A stretch of DNA of 64,000 bases from Pieris napi. Its lineage: Eukaryota; Arthropoda; Insecta; Lepidoptera; Pieridae. This document shows, piece by piece, positions 37,500 to 49,000 of the stretch (positions are counted from its first letter, which is position 1; each line of letters begins with the position of its first letter). Below the pieces are notes generated by a model. The model searched no databases. It was given only the letters and a program-made list of their open reading frames with translations, and was not told where the DNA came from. A program made the position numbers and the translations under genes. The stretch is from NCBI RefSeq assembly GCF_905475465.1, contig NC_062255.1, positions 1 through 64,000 on the forward strand. Reading direction: 5' to 3'.

Positions 37500-39157
37500 A
37501 GAAAAACTATCCTCGCGAGAAGTCGTCATTTTAATGGAAACAAATATATTTTTAAATTAACACAAAACTCACTCCCTCATTAACGTTTTCGAAAATTAAG
37601 TAAAAATGTATTTGATAAAAAGAAGATTTGCAGCGTCATATAAACGATAACATGAGCGAGTTACGAGTCTCATCTAGATTTTTATTAGATTGATTTGATT
37701 TAACTGATGAAATGATAGATTAAATATAATAAAGAATGAAGATAATTATTGGTGTATTCATTAAGCGTATTTTTACTTGTTATAAATCGTACAACACGCT
37801 ACTGTATCGTACATTACGCTGATGTATGTTAAGAATTTGGGTAAGTTAACAAGAAAACAAATTTTCCCTCTAGTTATGACAAATAAATTCTGTCTAATTG
37901 CACTACAATTTTAACTAAAGTACTCATCTCTCTCTTTTTATCACAGGGTAAATGCAATTTGACAGAAAGAGAAGAATGGGTATTGGGTACTCTAGTTAAA
38001 AGAGTGCAATTACACTGATTTGTTTTATTTATTAGTCAATTAGTTACGGCCGCTATGTTTATGAATGCTACAGACCCCAGTCAACTTTATTTAAAAAAGT
38101 TCATTCCTTACCGCCATTCCATACCATTCTTACCAAATGCTACATTTATGACGTACTTGCGATATACATTATGTTAATTAAAGTATCATCCAACGTTTAC
38201 GCAATACGACCAGTTTTAAGTGATCTTTTGAAAAACAACCATATGCATAAATTGCTTATCAAAAAGATATCATTTCTATATCAGGCCAGTGTATACATTA
38301 TATATACACTGGCCTATTAGATGTCCAAAAAACCTCACCAGTTTTCACCTGTAAGTTGTCCACAGAGTCCTAAGCATCCGACTAATCTAACACCAAATTA
38401 CCAGATTAGAAAAGTAGATCAATGCAATAGATGACAAAATAAAGATATAAGTGAATAAGTTTTTTCAAAACCTTGAAATATTTCTGAATTAAACAATAAT
38501 AAAATCATTTATGAATGTAATATAAAATATGAAACCGACTCCAAAATGCACTGAAACCTAATAAATTACAATACTTTTTATTTGTTGTCTTACTAAGAGT
38601 ATGTATGTGTGTAGTAGATATTACTAAGGATATTTTTCGGAAGTCACCTCTGTTCACACCAACTAAACCCGTTTCATTCATTTATAAATATTTATAAATC
38701 ATTGAATTATTAGTGACTTGTCGTGCAAAAACGCGACGAAGCGGCGTGAGGTAATTAATATATTTCATGAGCCATTTTTTGTTATGTGAAAGCTATCAAT
38801 CTGATTATAAAATGGTTTCTATGGGACTAATTCGGTGCAAATTTCAATATTGTGATCTGGCTTTTATTTCAAAATACATTTTTTGCATATTTAATTCAAG
38901 TCATATTGTTGTTTGCCCGAAGATTATTATTAAGAATTTAATTATTCAGAGAACGTTAATATTTAACAATTTTTGGACTGCACTTATCTCTGATATTCAA
39001 AAGTTATCTAAAATGAGTCTTAACTTATCATCGTGATAATATTATGAAAAGGAGATAAAAAGTGCAAATCGTAAAGACATCTCAGCTTCCTTTGATTACG
39101 TCTGTTAGTATATTAACTAAGACTGTTGCGAGTATTTGATCTTAAACAAGAATCGCA
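37500..39157. other. Region between the two alkaline phosphatase genes
   Basis: No gene seen. It contains a degenerate inverted repeat at about 37,873-38,035 (arms related around AATTGCACT and CTAGTTA-like motifs, perhaps an old MITE), a perfect 13-bp hairpin at 38,283-38,315, and one copy of a dispersed repeat at about 38,467-38,760. Confidence 0.55.
38467..38760 (+). repeat. Dispersed repeat, copy 1
   Basis: Starts AAACCTTGAAATATTTCT and ends near CGACGAAGCGGCGTGAGGTA. A diverged copy in the same orientation lies at about 53,436-53,660 (AAACCTTGAGATATTTCT ... GACTCAGCGGCGCGAG). Non-coding; class unknown, possibly a MITE or Helitron relative. Confidence 0.65.
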
Positions 39158-41161
39158 ATGTTGTGGAAGCCCTTTGACATTGTTTTATTGATTATTTTTA
39201 TAGTAAAATGTTGCTCAGGTAAATTTAAGCACTAATATACTATTATTATAATATTTTTCTGACGACTACTATATTTACTTTTATTATAATATCAATAATT
39301 GAAACTTCAGGGGATGAGTATCATAGTAATCAACGAGAAATATTCCGATCGCAACGCTATCTGCGTAACGAGGAAGAAAGGAACAGTGAATATTGGATAA
39401 ATCAGGCTCAGGAAAGTGTGAAGAAGCATGCGGCCCGCACTGAGGCACATCCAGGACCCTCAGCGCGTAACATAGTCTTATTCTTGGGGGATGGGATGTC
39501 TGTGCCCACCCTCACAGCCGCGCGGACGCTTCTAGGACAACGCAACGGGCGCACAGGAGAAGAATCAGAGCTTTCTTTTGAAACCTTTCCTACGTTAGGT
39601 TTAGCAAAGGTAAAGTTTAGTATTATCGTATAGAATCGTAAAAATATATCAATTAAGCTCTCGTTTTGCTTATTATTTTAAAAATCAATTATATTAAAAG
39701 ACATTATTATTTTTAAAAGCGGGGAGGTTCATAGTTTAATATAGGAAAATAATAATATTGATATTTCATTACAGACGTATTGTGTGGATGCGCAAATTGC
39801 CGACTCGGCATGTACAGCGACATCGTATCTGTGCGGAGTGAAGACAAACCGAGGTACGATTGGCGTGACGGGTATGGTTGAACGTGGAGACTGTCCCACT
39901 TCAATTAACCCCCACAATCACGTGGAATCTATCGCTGCATGGGCGTTGGCAGAAGGTCGCGATGCTGGTATTGTCACTAGTGCACGAGTTACGCACGCAT
40001 CACCAGCCGGTGCATACGCGCGAGTCGCGCAACGTGATTGGGAAAGCGATGCGGATGTACGCAAAGACGGTTATGATCCTACTGCATGTCCAGACATAGC
40101 GTACCAGCTCGTGCATCAGCATCCAGGAATCGATTTTAAGGTCACCTTTTTTCTTAAACTTCACATAACTTTTTAGGATTATGAAACTTATTTTTTTACA
40201 TGTCGTCAACTTTATTTCCGTATCTTTCAATTTTTCAGGTAATTCTCGGTGGTGGAAGACGGGAATTTCTGCCTAATAATACAGTAGACGAAGAAGGAAC
40301 TTTTGGTAAACGGCTAGATGGTCGAAACCTTATTGATGAATGGCAAATGGATAAAATAGCAAAAAACGTATCAAACGCGTTTATATGGAACAGACGACAG
40401 CTGCTCAATATAAATGACCAGTTGCCAGAGTACCTTCTGGGTCTGTTTGAGGGTAGCCATCTACAGTATAATATGGAAAGAAACGCTGACACTGAGCCGA
40501 CGCTCGCCGAGCTCACTGAGACCGCTATTAGATCGCTCAGCAGAAACAAAAATGGTTTCTTCTTGTTCGTTGAGGGTGGACGAATCGATCATGCTCACCA
40601 CGACAACCAAGCGACTCTAGCGCTAGACGAAACGATAGAGCTTAGTGCGGCGGTAGCGCGAGCTGCCGAGCTACTAGATGAGACTGACTCACTGCTAGTG
40701 GTGACATCAGACCATGCGCACGTTATGGCCTTCAACGGGTACACGCACCGTGGTGGAGATGTGCTGGGGCCCTCAGATACGCTCGGGGACGATGGACTCC
40801 CCTATATGACACTGTCTTATACAAACGGACCCGGCTACCGCGCGGCAGATGCTGTGGGAAGAGTAGACGTAACTAAGGACAAAGATTTTGGTAAGAAATA
40901 AAAAAAAATGTATTTTGATTTATGTAAAAGTTGAACTGGTTCTCTAGTAATTTGTTCTCATGGGCAGGTTCAATGCAGTGGTTGTACCCCGCGAGTGTCC
41001 CGCTATCGTCGGAGACACACGGTGGTGACGATGTTGCAGTATTTGCGAGAGGGCCACATCACGCTATGTTCTCAGGCCTGTACGAGCAGAATGTTATTCC
41101 CCACCTAATGGCCTATGCGGCTTGCATCGGCCCCGGGAAACACGTCTGCGACGATTCCTAA
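39158..41161 (+). CDS. Alkaline phosphatase, soluble type (523 aa, 5 exons)
   Basis: Exons 39158-39218, 39311-39609, 39775-40140, 40239-40890 and 40968-41161, total 1572 nt in frame. Exon 1 encodes only the signal peptide (MLWKPFDIVLLIIFIVKCCS). The catalytic blocks match the upstream gene: LGDGMS, IADSACTATSYLCGVK, THASP, EGGRIDHAHH, TSDHAH and ETHGGDDVAVFA. The protein stops at CDDS, shortly after the conserved HLMAYAACIGPG block, with no hydrophobic tail, so it should be secreted and not membrane anchored. It is a tandem duplicate of the first gene, on the same strand. It has two introns that the first gene lacks: after the signal peptide, and at the phase-0 site between FK and VILGGG. Confidence 0.92.
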
Positions 41162-41232
41162 GCTACTGCTTTAATATTCATGATTTGATTTGTTTTAAAT
41201 TGAATACAAGGTTTTAGGTTAAACTTATTGTG

Positions 41233-41238
41233 AATAAA
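41233..41238 (+). terminator. Poly(A) signal of the second alkaline phosphatase gene
   Basis: AATAAA lies 72 bp after the stop codon, followed by T-rich sequence. Confidence 0.6.
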
Positions 41239-42199
41239 ATATTTATGTTCAATTATTCATTCATATTCAGTTCATCGGTTGCAGGTTCTGAGATAATCAG
41301 CTTGATCTTTTTGTCAATTAGAAACAATTTATTTAAAAAGTGTTTTATTTACTTGAACTCTATAAAATGACCCATACTTACCAAAAGCCTTTTCAAAAAT
41401 ATAATATAAGATAAAAAACTCGATTACTCAATGAATTTGATTGAAAACTGAACCTGCCCTCGTATTACTACACTACCTCACAATTGCCCTATTATAAAAT
41501 AATCTCACATATTGCGGGAAGTTGAACTCTATTATCTCTATTATCTCTCTATATCTTAATAGCGCACTCGGTACAAGTTAATACCAATGAACAAGTTCAT
41601 TTATGTTCCAGACAGGTGTAAGGTTAACCCATTCAGAGGCTGCTGTTGGTGCTCTTTAAAAAACAATGTATAATTTTTGAAGTGAAACTTCTTTAGGCGC
41701 ATGAGTGAAATTTTTTCCGGAAACGTCACAGTAGACAACAAGTGAGAGAGCGATTGAGCCCGATTGAGAGAGAGTAGAAAGGCGAATTAACTTATAGACA
41801 TTCTATTTTTGAAATAAAAATTTCGTAAAGAGAATTTAAGAAATATTAGTATTTTATATTTTATGCAAAATAATTTATTGAAATCTCAAATGACGAATTG
41901 TAAATTAAAATGCCACGTGTTTTTAGAAACTTAATACACTTAATATTTTATTGACCATTAAATTCATTAAATTCCTAACATAATTATCTTTCTTTTTTTT
42001 TAGTTTTAGATTTGTATAAATATGAACAAGAGTTAAAAATTAAGTTCAATTAGAAATTTCACTTCTGACATTGTGTACTTTGTTTTATTAATGTGAACGT
42101 AATTTTTAAATTATTTCAACACGTTTGTATTCTTCATTAATCGAAAAGAAATTAATTCCTTTCCCTTGTATAAATGTCGAAGGAACTATCCCAGTCCAC
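41239..42199. other. Intergenic between alkaline phosphatase and Dok-7-like genes
   Basis: AT-rich and without a credible gene or repeat. It should contain the distal promoter of the gene that follows. Confidence 0.5.
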
Positions 42200-42475
42200 C
42201 CTCTAGGCAACGGCGTCCTGGGCCCGCGGGCGCGCGGCAGTCGGTCGCGACGACGGGATGTGAGAGGACCCGTGACGTATCTTTACGTCGCCTTTACTTT
42301 ACAACTTTTCGTTGTGCATATTTTGGTGTTCGAGTAACGATATACACATTACACACTCCATGTGCGAGTTAAAGTGCATTTATTATTTTACTTCTGAGTG
42401 ACGTCTTATATACTCGTAATATGTGTGTGTAGTGTCACGTTTTGAACTTATAAACTGGCAGCTAATAGCGACAAG
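42200..42475 (+). other. Probable promoter and 5' non-coding exon of the Dok-7-like gene
   Basis: A GC-rich, CpG-containing island (about 42,206-42,270) stands out from the AT-rich surroundings. Downstream a strong splice donor, ACAAG/GTGAGC, ends the candidate exon at 42,475. The matching acceptor is at 45,902 (TTTTGTTTCAG), which begins the exon that holds the start codon. The transcription start was not located. Inferred, without transcript evidence. Confidence 0.45.
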
Positions 42476-42999
42476 GTGAGCTAGTTACACGGATATTATT
42501 ATATTTTGTATGCTTGTGATAGATAGACCTAGATAAACACATCGTAATCGGACATACGTTATAATTAATTGTTTTAAATATTAGATCCCTACAAAAGGCT
42601 CCCGACATTTTGATAATGCCGCTTAAAACAAACTCATTTAAAGTTTTCATCGAATACGCAGCTATTTAGCGCTATATTACTCGTATTAGAACAAAACAAT
42701 GTTGTGTGGTTCTTCTGATACGGAGAGCTTACTATACTTATTCTATTTTTTTGTTATGGTGTTTAGATCTCTAAAATGGAAAGAAGGTTAATTGCCTTTG
42801 GATTGCCTTCAGGATTTCATAATCTTTACCGAAGCCTATTCACCATATAATTAATGAACTTCTTAAGCGTCAGGTCAAAAATATTTCAGGCTGCCTTCCT
42901 CCGACGGGACTTGCAGAAGTTATTTGAATATTAATAGTTAGATTGGCGATTTTTCTCTTGGGATAAACCTCCCGGGATTATATCTTATTAGACTGATTT

Positions 43000-43535
43000 C
43001 AATAGTGACGTGGCAGCGTACAGCTATGTATTAGTAAGATAACAAACATACAAATAAAAGGAGAGAAACAAGTTATACAAATTATAACATGTGGCCTCGA
43101 TAATAGGTACGGACTGGGTGCACAAACATAATGCTTACAGTTAATTAGTTTACAGAGATACCTTTTACAAAAAGATTACAAAATTGACCTTAAATTTAAC
43201 AGAAAACAAAAGAACCTAAAAAGTGATAAACAGGATCAGACAGGATAGGAAAGTCGGATAGGCGATCCTAAAATCTATTATTTAATTATTAATATATTAT
43301 AATAATTACTTAACATGTAATGTGGAACATGGGGTAATACATACTCATACGCTATAGCTCCTTACAAACATTGTGTAAAACAAAAAACTTGGCGATTCTT
43401 CCGTTCTACGCCCTTGAATTGAGAACTGACAGTTAATGTAAAATTAGAAGCATTTAATATGTATTTATTTTTTGCCGTTCGTAAGTGCACATTGTGTTAC
43501 CTATGTGAATAAATGATGTTGAATTAAAAAATATC
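43000..43535. repeat. Probable non-LTR element 3' end inside the first intron
   Basis: The segment ends in a 3' UTR-like sequence (CTTGGCGATTCTTCCGTTCT ... GTGAATAAATGATGTTGAAT) that I recall as a common lepidopteran LINE or SINE 3' end, but I cannot verify the family here. The left border is uncertain and no ORF is present. Confidence 0.45.
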
Positions 43536-44502
43536 AAGATTGTTCTGGCCCTGCAGCCGATTGCACATTCTAGTCAGTTAGTGGAGCGTAGACCCCTAAA
43601 TTAGAGCGCTTAGTGAAGATAAAAAAATGTATCCGTTTCTTTGCAATGTCTCAAACATCTAGGAACAGAAATGTCAAATTAAACAAGATATGAGGTGAGT
43701 TTGGCATAGTATTGTTTAAATTAATAAAGAAATGTAGCATTCAGAAGATCCCTACGACACTGAAGTAGCTTTAACTTGTAGTGCTAAAGTACTACTATTT
43801 CTGTGGACTTTATTTATTTACTAATTTTATTTATATTTTATTTCTTTGATAAAAGCTTGCCAACGCTCGGCACACTGATACATTGGTAACAGAATCTCAA
43901 TATACAATTTTTAATGTGACAAGCACTTGTAGGCAAACATACACGAAGAGAAAATACAAGTATTAAACAAAACAATTAAAATTACAAAAACTAACACTAC
44001 ACCATTCCAGAGTACTTCGCACAAGAACATGTGTATACAGCAATATAGTGCTGCATTTTTTGAAAGCTTTGCAGCGTAAGACGAAATCCAGAGTTAATTA
44101 TAAATTATGTTTATACTCGTGCACTTGGACGGCAGGAAATTAAATAGAAAAATATTTTATTAATATAAGATATTATCAAGCCAAGCGTAAGCCGATTTAT
44201 TGTTTCGGATTACCTAACAACTACATATTATAGATAATATGCATATAAATATAATTTTTAAAGTGGATGTACCAGGTAGTACCTTTTTCGTAGGAAAGTT
44301 CCAAATCTTGTTTTGTCGTGTTCATGTTGAGAGATATCTTTCCTTGTATTGACTTATATGATTGATTGCTAAGATTAATATGTTTTAGATTTTGCTAAAA
44401 TCGGTGTATTGAGGAAATAGCTGTGCCGATTTCACAAACTTTAATTTTAACCCACCTTGGACATAATAAATGCGCTCGTACTTGACCATTATTTTATGGA
44501 AT

Positions 44503-44872
44503 TACTAGCTGACCCGGCAAACGTTGTTTTGCCATGTATATTATTTCTAGGAAAAAAATGTTTAGTTCAATAAAAATAACTATCTACAATAATAAAAAAT
44601 AGGGGTTGACCGTAAAGGGGTGAAAATTAGGGGTTTTATGTATTTTTGTATGCTGTATCATAAAAAAATAAAAACAACAAAAATGTCTAAAAAATAAAAA
44701 TAAATTTTGGGGTGGACCCTTTATCATATAGCGGTTTGAAAGATAGATAGTTGCCGATTCTCAGATTTACTGAATATGCATAAAAAAATTCATAAGAATC
44801 GGTCGAGCCGTTTCGGAGGACATTGTGACACAAGAATTTTATATAATATATATAGAGATATGACAACTATGA
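44503..44872. repeat. Dispersed lepidopteran-type repeat (GACCCGGCAAACGTTG class)
   Basis: Begins AGCTGACCCGGCAAACGTTG and ends after GTCGAGCCGTTTCGGAGGA with a short ATATATA tail. The layout suggests the 3' part of an RTE-like LINE or a derived SINE. A second, distinct member sharing the core GACCCGRCARACGTTGT lies at about 60,908-61,440. Located in an intron of the Dok-7-like gene. Confidence 0.6.
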
Positions 44873-45902
44873 TATCTGCTACGGCATTCACTGAAATCAA
44901 ATGATGTCAAGGGCGATTTTGTTTAAAATTAAATACTTGAGATGTAATAATGTATCTATTCATTCTGGATAAGAATTAATATCGTTTTTATAAAAACCGC
45001 TTCGGATTCAATAATTCATATTATTGGTTTTATATATTTTAGTATAAAAAAGGTATTGCGAGGCAATCTTTAAAGATACAGAATTATTTGACTACAATAT
45101 CATGTGCGAGCTAATCGCGGTCTCATGGTCACCATGCATTAGGAAAAGACCCAAGTATGTAGAGTGGTGTACGGAGCGCAGGGTGCAGTCGCGTATGGGA
45201 CAGGATGGGGTGGCTCCTAATTGACTAGTTTCGTATAAAATTTAATTGGATCGATACGCGATCCTATTGTCGCGAGATTTCAAGTGCCGCTCGTTAAACA
45301 AGAGAGCTTTATTTGCGTCGTATCGACTTCGAGTATATTCCGTATACACATTTCGTCATGTAATGTCACAATAGCCTTTGTAACAAGGTAATTGATTATT
45401 ATACATAAGTAAAGTAATTAGATTAGAAGGATATAAAAGTATCATGGCCGATATATTGGACTTGATGTCGCGATAACATCTATTGAACGACTTATGCAAC
45501 ACAAGATTAGATACAAACGTGTTCCTTTTGCGACGGACTGATGACGGTTGCGTGTTATTGAGATGTTTCCTGGTGTGGATTAATCGACTTCGTGTCGTAT
45601 TAACTATGTATTTAACTAAAATTCTTCTCTTCCCGAAAATAGTCATCTTTGCGTTAGAATTAAAAGACCAAGTTAAACAATTATGTGTTAAATTTCCTTT
45701 GGTGACAAATTTATGCTATGCTGGATCGATTAGGATTTGATTTCCTTACATGTGACGTCGGACCGTATAATAATCCGATAGAGATCAAAACTGTTCAATC
45801 TGTACCTAGATATAATATTTTGGAAATATGGTAAAATTAAAAAATAAATGAAGTAGATACATTTGTAATATTTTTTGTACAAGGTTATGTCTTTTGTTTC
45901 AG

Positions 45903-46054
45903 ATGAGGCTTATAAGCCGCAGAGAGCTTTTGTAACGAGTGGTGTAGAGTGGAGAAGTTTAGTGTGTGGTGTATTGTGGTGTAGAGTGGGGAGTGTAGTG
46001 TGGCGAAACTAGGTGTGGGATGTGATGTGATGGTGTCTCAAAGGGGGGTGCACG
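45903..46054 (+). other. 5' UTR part of the first coding exon of the Dok-7-like gene
   Basis: The exon begins after TTTTGTTTCAG. Its first codons form a short upstream frame (ATG AGG CTT ... TAA, 11 codons) that could reduce translation of the main frame. The main ATG has G at -3 and G at +4. Confidence 0.5.
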
Positions 46055-49000
46055 ATGGCGGACGACAATACGATCATCGAGGGCACCGTCAAGTTTCGCG
46101 ATGGGAAAAAGGTAACCTTTCTGAATATTACATTATTTGTAAAATATAAAAACCACTGTGGTTTTAAATATTTTATCTATTATAAGCAATATTTTCATCT
46201 GTATTTATGCAAATAATATAGAGATTCTTTTGAAGATTCACTCATCGAATATACTCCCAGAAAACAATTAGATTGATAAATCGATATGTCGATCTACTCG
46301 TTAGAAAAATTTCTCTCTTAGAACTTACGACCTGTTATACATTTTTAATGTTGGTGAACGCATTTTCATGTGCTTGTTGCAGTGGAAATCCCGCTGGTGC
46401 GTAATGCGGAAACTGTCTCCAGTCGCAGGTGAGACGTCGACACGAATACTCCTCTCACCGTTCCCTTCCATTTTGACTACTTGCATTCGCAACTCTATTT
46501 ACTTAGATTATGCTCTGTATTTATGATTTTATTATAATTTTTTTTTTAAATACATTTATTCATACAAATATTGATTGTAGTATTTTATTAAGAACTGGAT
46601 CTAAACTGCGTAACGATGTGATGATACGTAACAGTAATAAAATAAGCGAATTTGCGAATCGTTGGAGACATTAAAATTTGTTTTATTATACGGAAGGCCT
46701 TACTCAGAGTAGTACCACTTAAATTTGTCAAGAAATCGGTAGTATAGTTTTTAAGAAAAATCCTCTAGCATATTTTTCATTTACTTAGCTCGTAAGTGCA
46801 CTGTAAATAAACTTCTGGCCAATAACGGTCGATATGAAGCTGTTTAAAGCTAATGCTACCGTTCAATTATCAAATATTGCGATTTATTTGTGGACGCGGT
46901 CCATCGAATGTGCACTAATTAACAACTCATTTTAAACAAATTAATAACCGAAACCGAGTAGAAGCTAATATTTCATGTATTTAAACACATAAGCGTCTGA
47001 CAGCAGTTGCTGACGATTTCAACAATATTTTTATTAAATTGTAATTAGAATTTGTTAAATTAATATTAAGAAGCTCCATAACGTTTGGTGCGTGAAGATT
47101 TTTAAGTAACTTTGACTTTAACATTACACTGCTCTAAAACGTAGAAATATATTATCATTTTTTTAATACGGTTCAAAGATACTTTATTTCTCGAAGATTT
47201 ACATTCACTTAGTGAGAAATTTTAGAGGTTAGTAATGTTTTGAAACTATTTAAAAATAAGCTATATAAAATGAAAATATTAGTTGCTAAGAATATGTACA
47301 ATATTTTTTTTACAAAAGTGCAGGTAGGTCGCATCGATGTTACAACACGCATTGTGTGAATGATACTTGTGAAATGAATACTAGTAATAGTTTCTTAGAC
47401 GCTCGTTCACAGATATAAATAAATGGTAGAAGTAATTTTTTTTGTTTTGTAAATACATATACTTAATTAATTTCTTTTAAACTGGAAGGCAAAGTAAATT
47501 AAACTAGATTAATTTAAATATATTATTAACAAATAATATATCTAGTGAGTCGTATATAAATTAGCGTAGCTTATCTATTTAAAGGAAGGGATATTAAATA
47601 ATTGATTTAGACGCATGACGGTAAAGCGCAAACGGCACGAGTAAGTTCACGAAAGGGGACGACGTGCGACTACAAAGCATTCCACTACGATCGTTTTCGA
47701 CTCCATAAAACACGAAGAATAGAAACCGATTCCAACGATCTCCCCTACTATGTCACCCCGCCCGAACACATCACCCCTTCAAAGAACTACGTTGGCGTAA
47801 AATAATTATTTATAAATATAGACAGAGCAAAAGTATATGATTAAAGTCGTCTATATAAATGCACACATTTGCATTAATATAGACAACGTGCATATTGTGA
47901 ACGATGCGAGCATGTGTGCGTGTTGCAGACTGCGTACACCTGTTGCTGTACCGCGACGCTCGCGCACTGTGGGGTGGCGCTGCCAGCAAAGCGGCACTGT
48001 CGCTGCAGCGTTACGTAGGCTGCGAGACTGGCTTCACCCTCGACAAACATTCCCATACGCTGGCACTGCTCTGTGCCGACTTTACGGCTGTGCTGGCCTT
48101 CGAGACTCGCGAGCGCCTTATGCAGTGGCAGGTGAAACTGGCGGCGCATTTAGGCGACCCGCGCAACTACCTAGTTCTGCTGGGTAGTGGTAAACCGGGG
48201 CCCGCTCGACTGCACCTCCATCGTCGCAGTTGTGCTCTTTCAGTCGGTGTACCACCTCGTTTACTCGGCGTCTGGAACATCGCACACCTTAGGTTAGTAG
48301 ACTTCCTAGATTACCTTCTTACTTATTTATTTATTTATTTATTTGCTTAATGGTATTCCTACAGCTACTTACAAGTACTATACAATATTCAAAAAATTAC
48401 ACTATACACAAGAGCCAAAAATGGAATACACATTTAAACATACACAAAACACAGTTACACCTATACAAATACAAAAAATACAAACAAAATACAAAGAATA
48501 TATATATGTATGTATGTAAATTCTAAATTCTAAGATTCATAGTTCATTACAACATATTTATTATAAAGGAGGAATAACAAAGCCTTCCTATCTAATAAAG
48601 GATACTAAAGGATACCAGAGTTTTATATATATATTTTATTCTTACCTCAGTGATTTACTCTATTACAATAAAAGTTCTTTCGTGCTTACAATTATCGTTT
48701 TTTTAGGCGCTATGGTGTCGTTGATGGAAGATTCTGTTTCGAAGGCGGTTCCCACTGTGGCAAGGGGGAGGGGCTACACGTCCTAATCTCGGACCATTCG
48801 GCAGACATTTTGAGAGACTTTGATCTTGCTTCTAGGGGACAGCTCTCACCCAAACGGAGAGCAAGTTCATCGAAAAAAAATGACGGTAATAATGTGTTTA
48901 TTTTTGTCAATGACAGACTTATACCACATAGCAATACCATAGGAATTTATTTATTTTCGTTTGTAGGTTTTGAAAGCCCGAAGTCTCAAAAAGCTTTTAG

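Noticed and set aside
42125..42372. Two ~70-codon frames at the start of the Dok-7-like gene
   Set aside because: They lie across the GC-rich promoter or 5' exon and do not join to the coding frame; composition explains them.
45356..45646. 96-codon - strand frame, with an 85-codon frame opposite
   Set aside because: Lies in the first intron of the Dok-7-like gene; no domains and no splice or promoter context.
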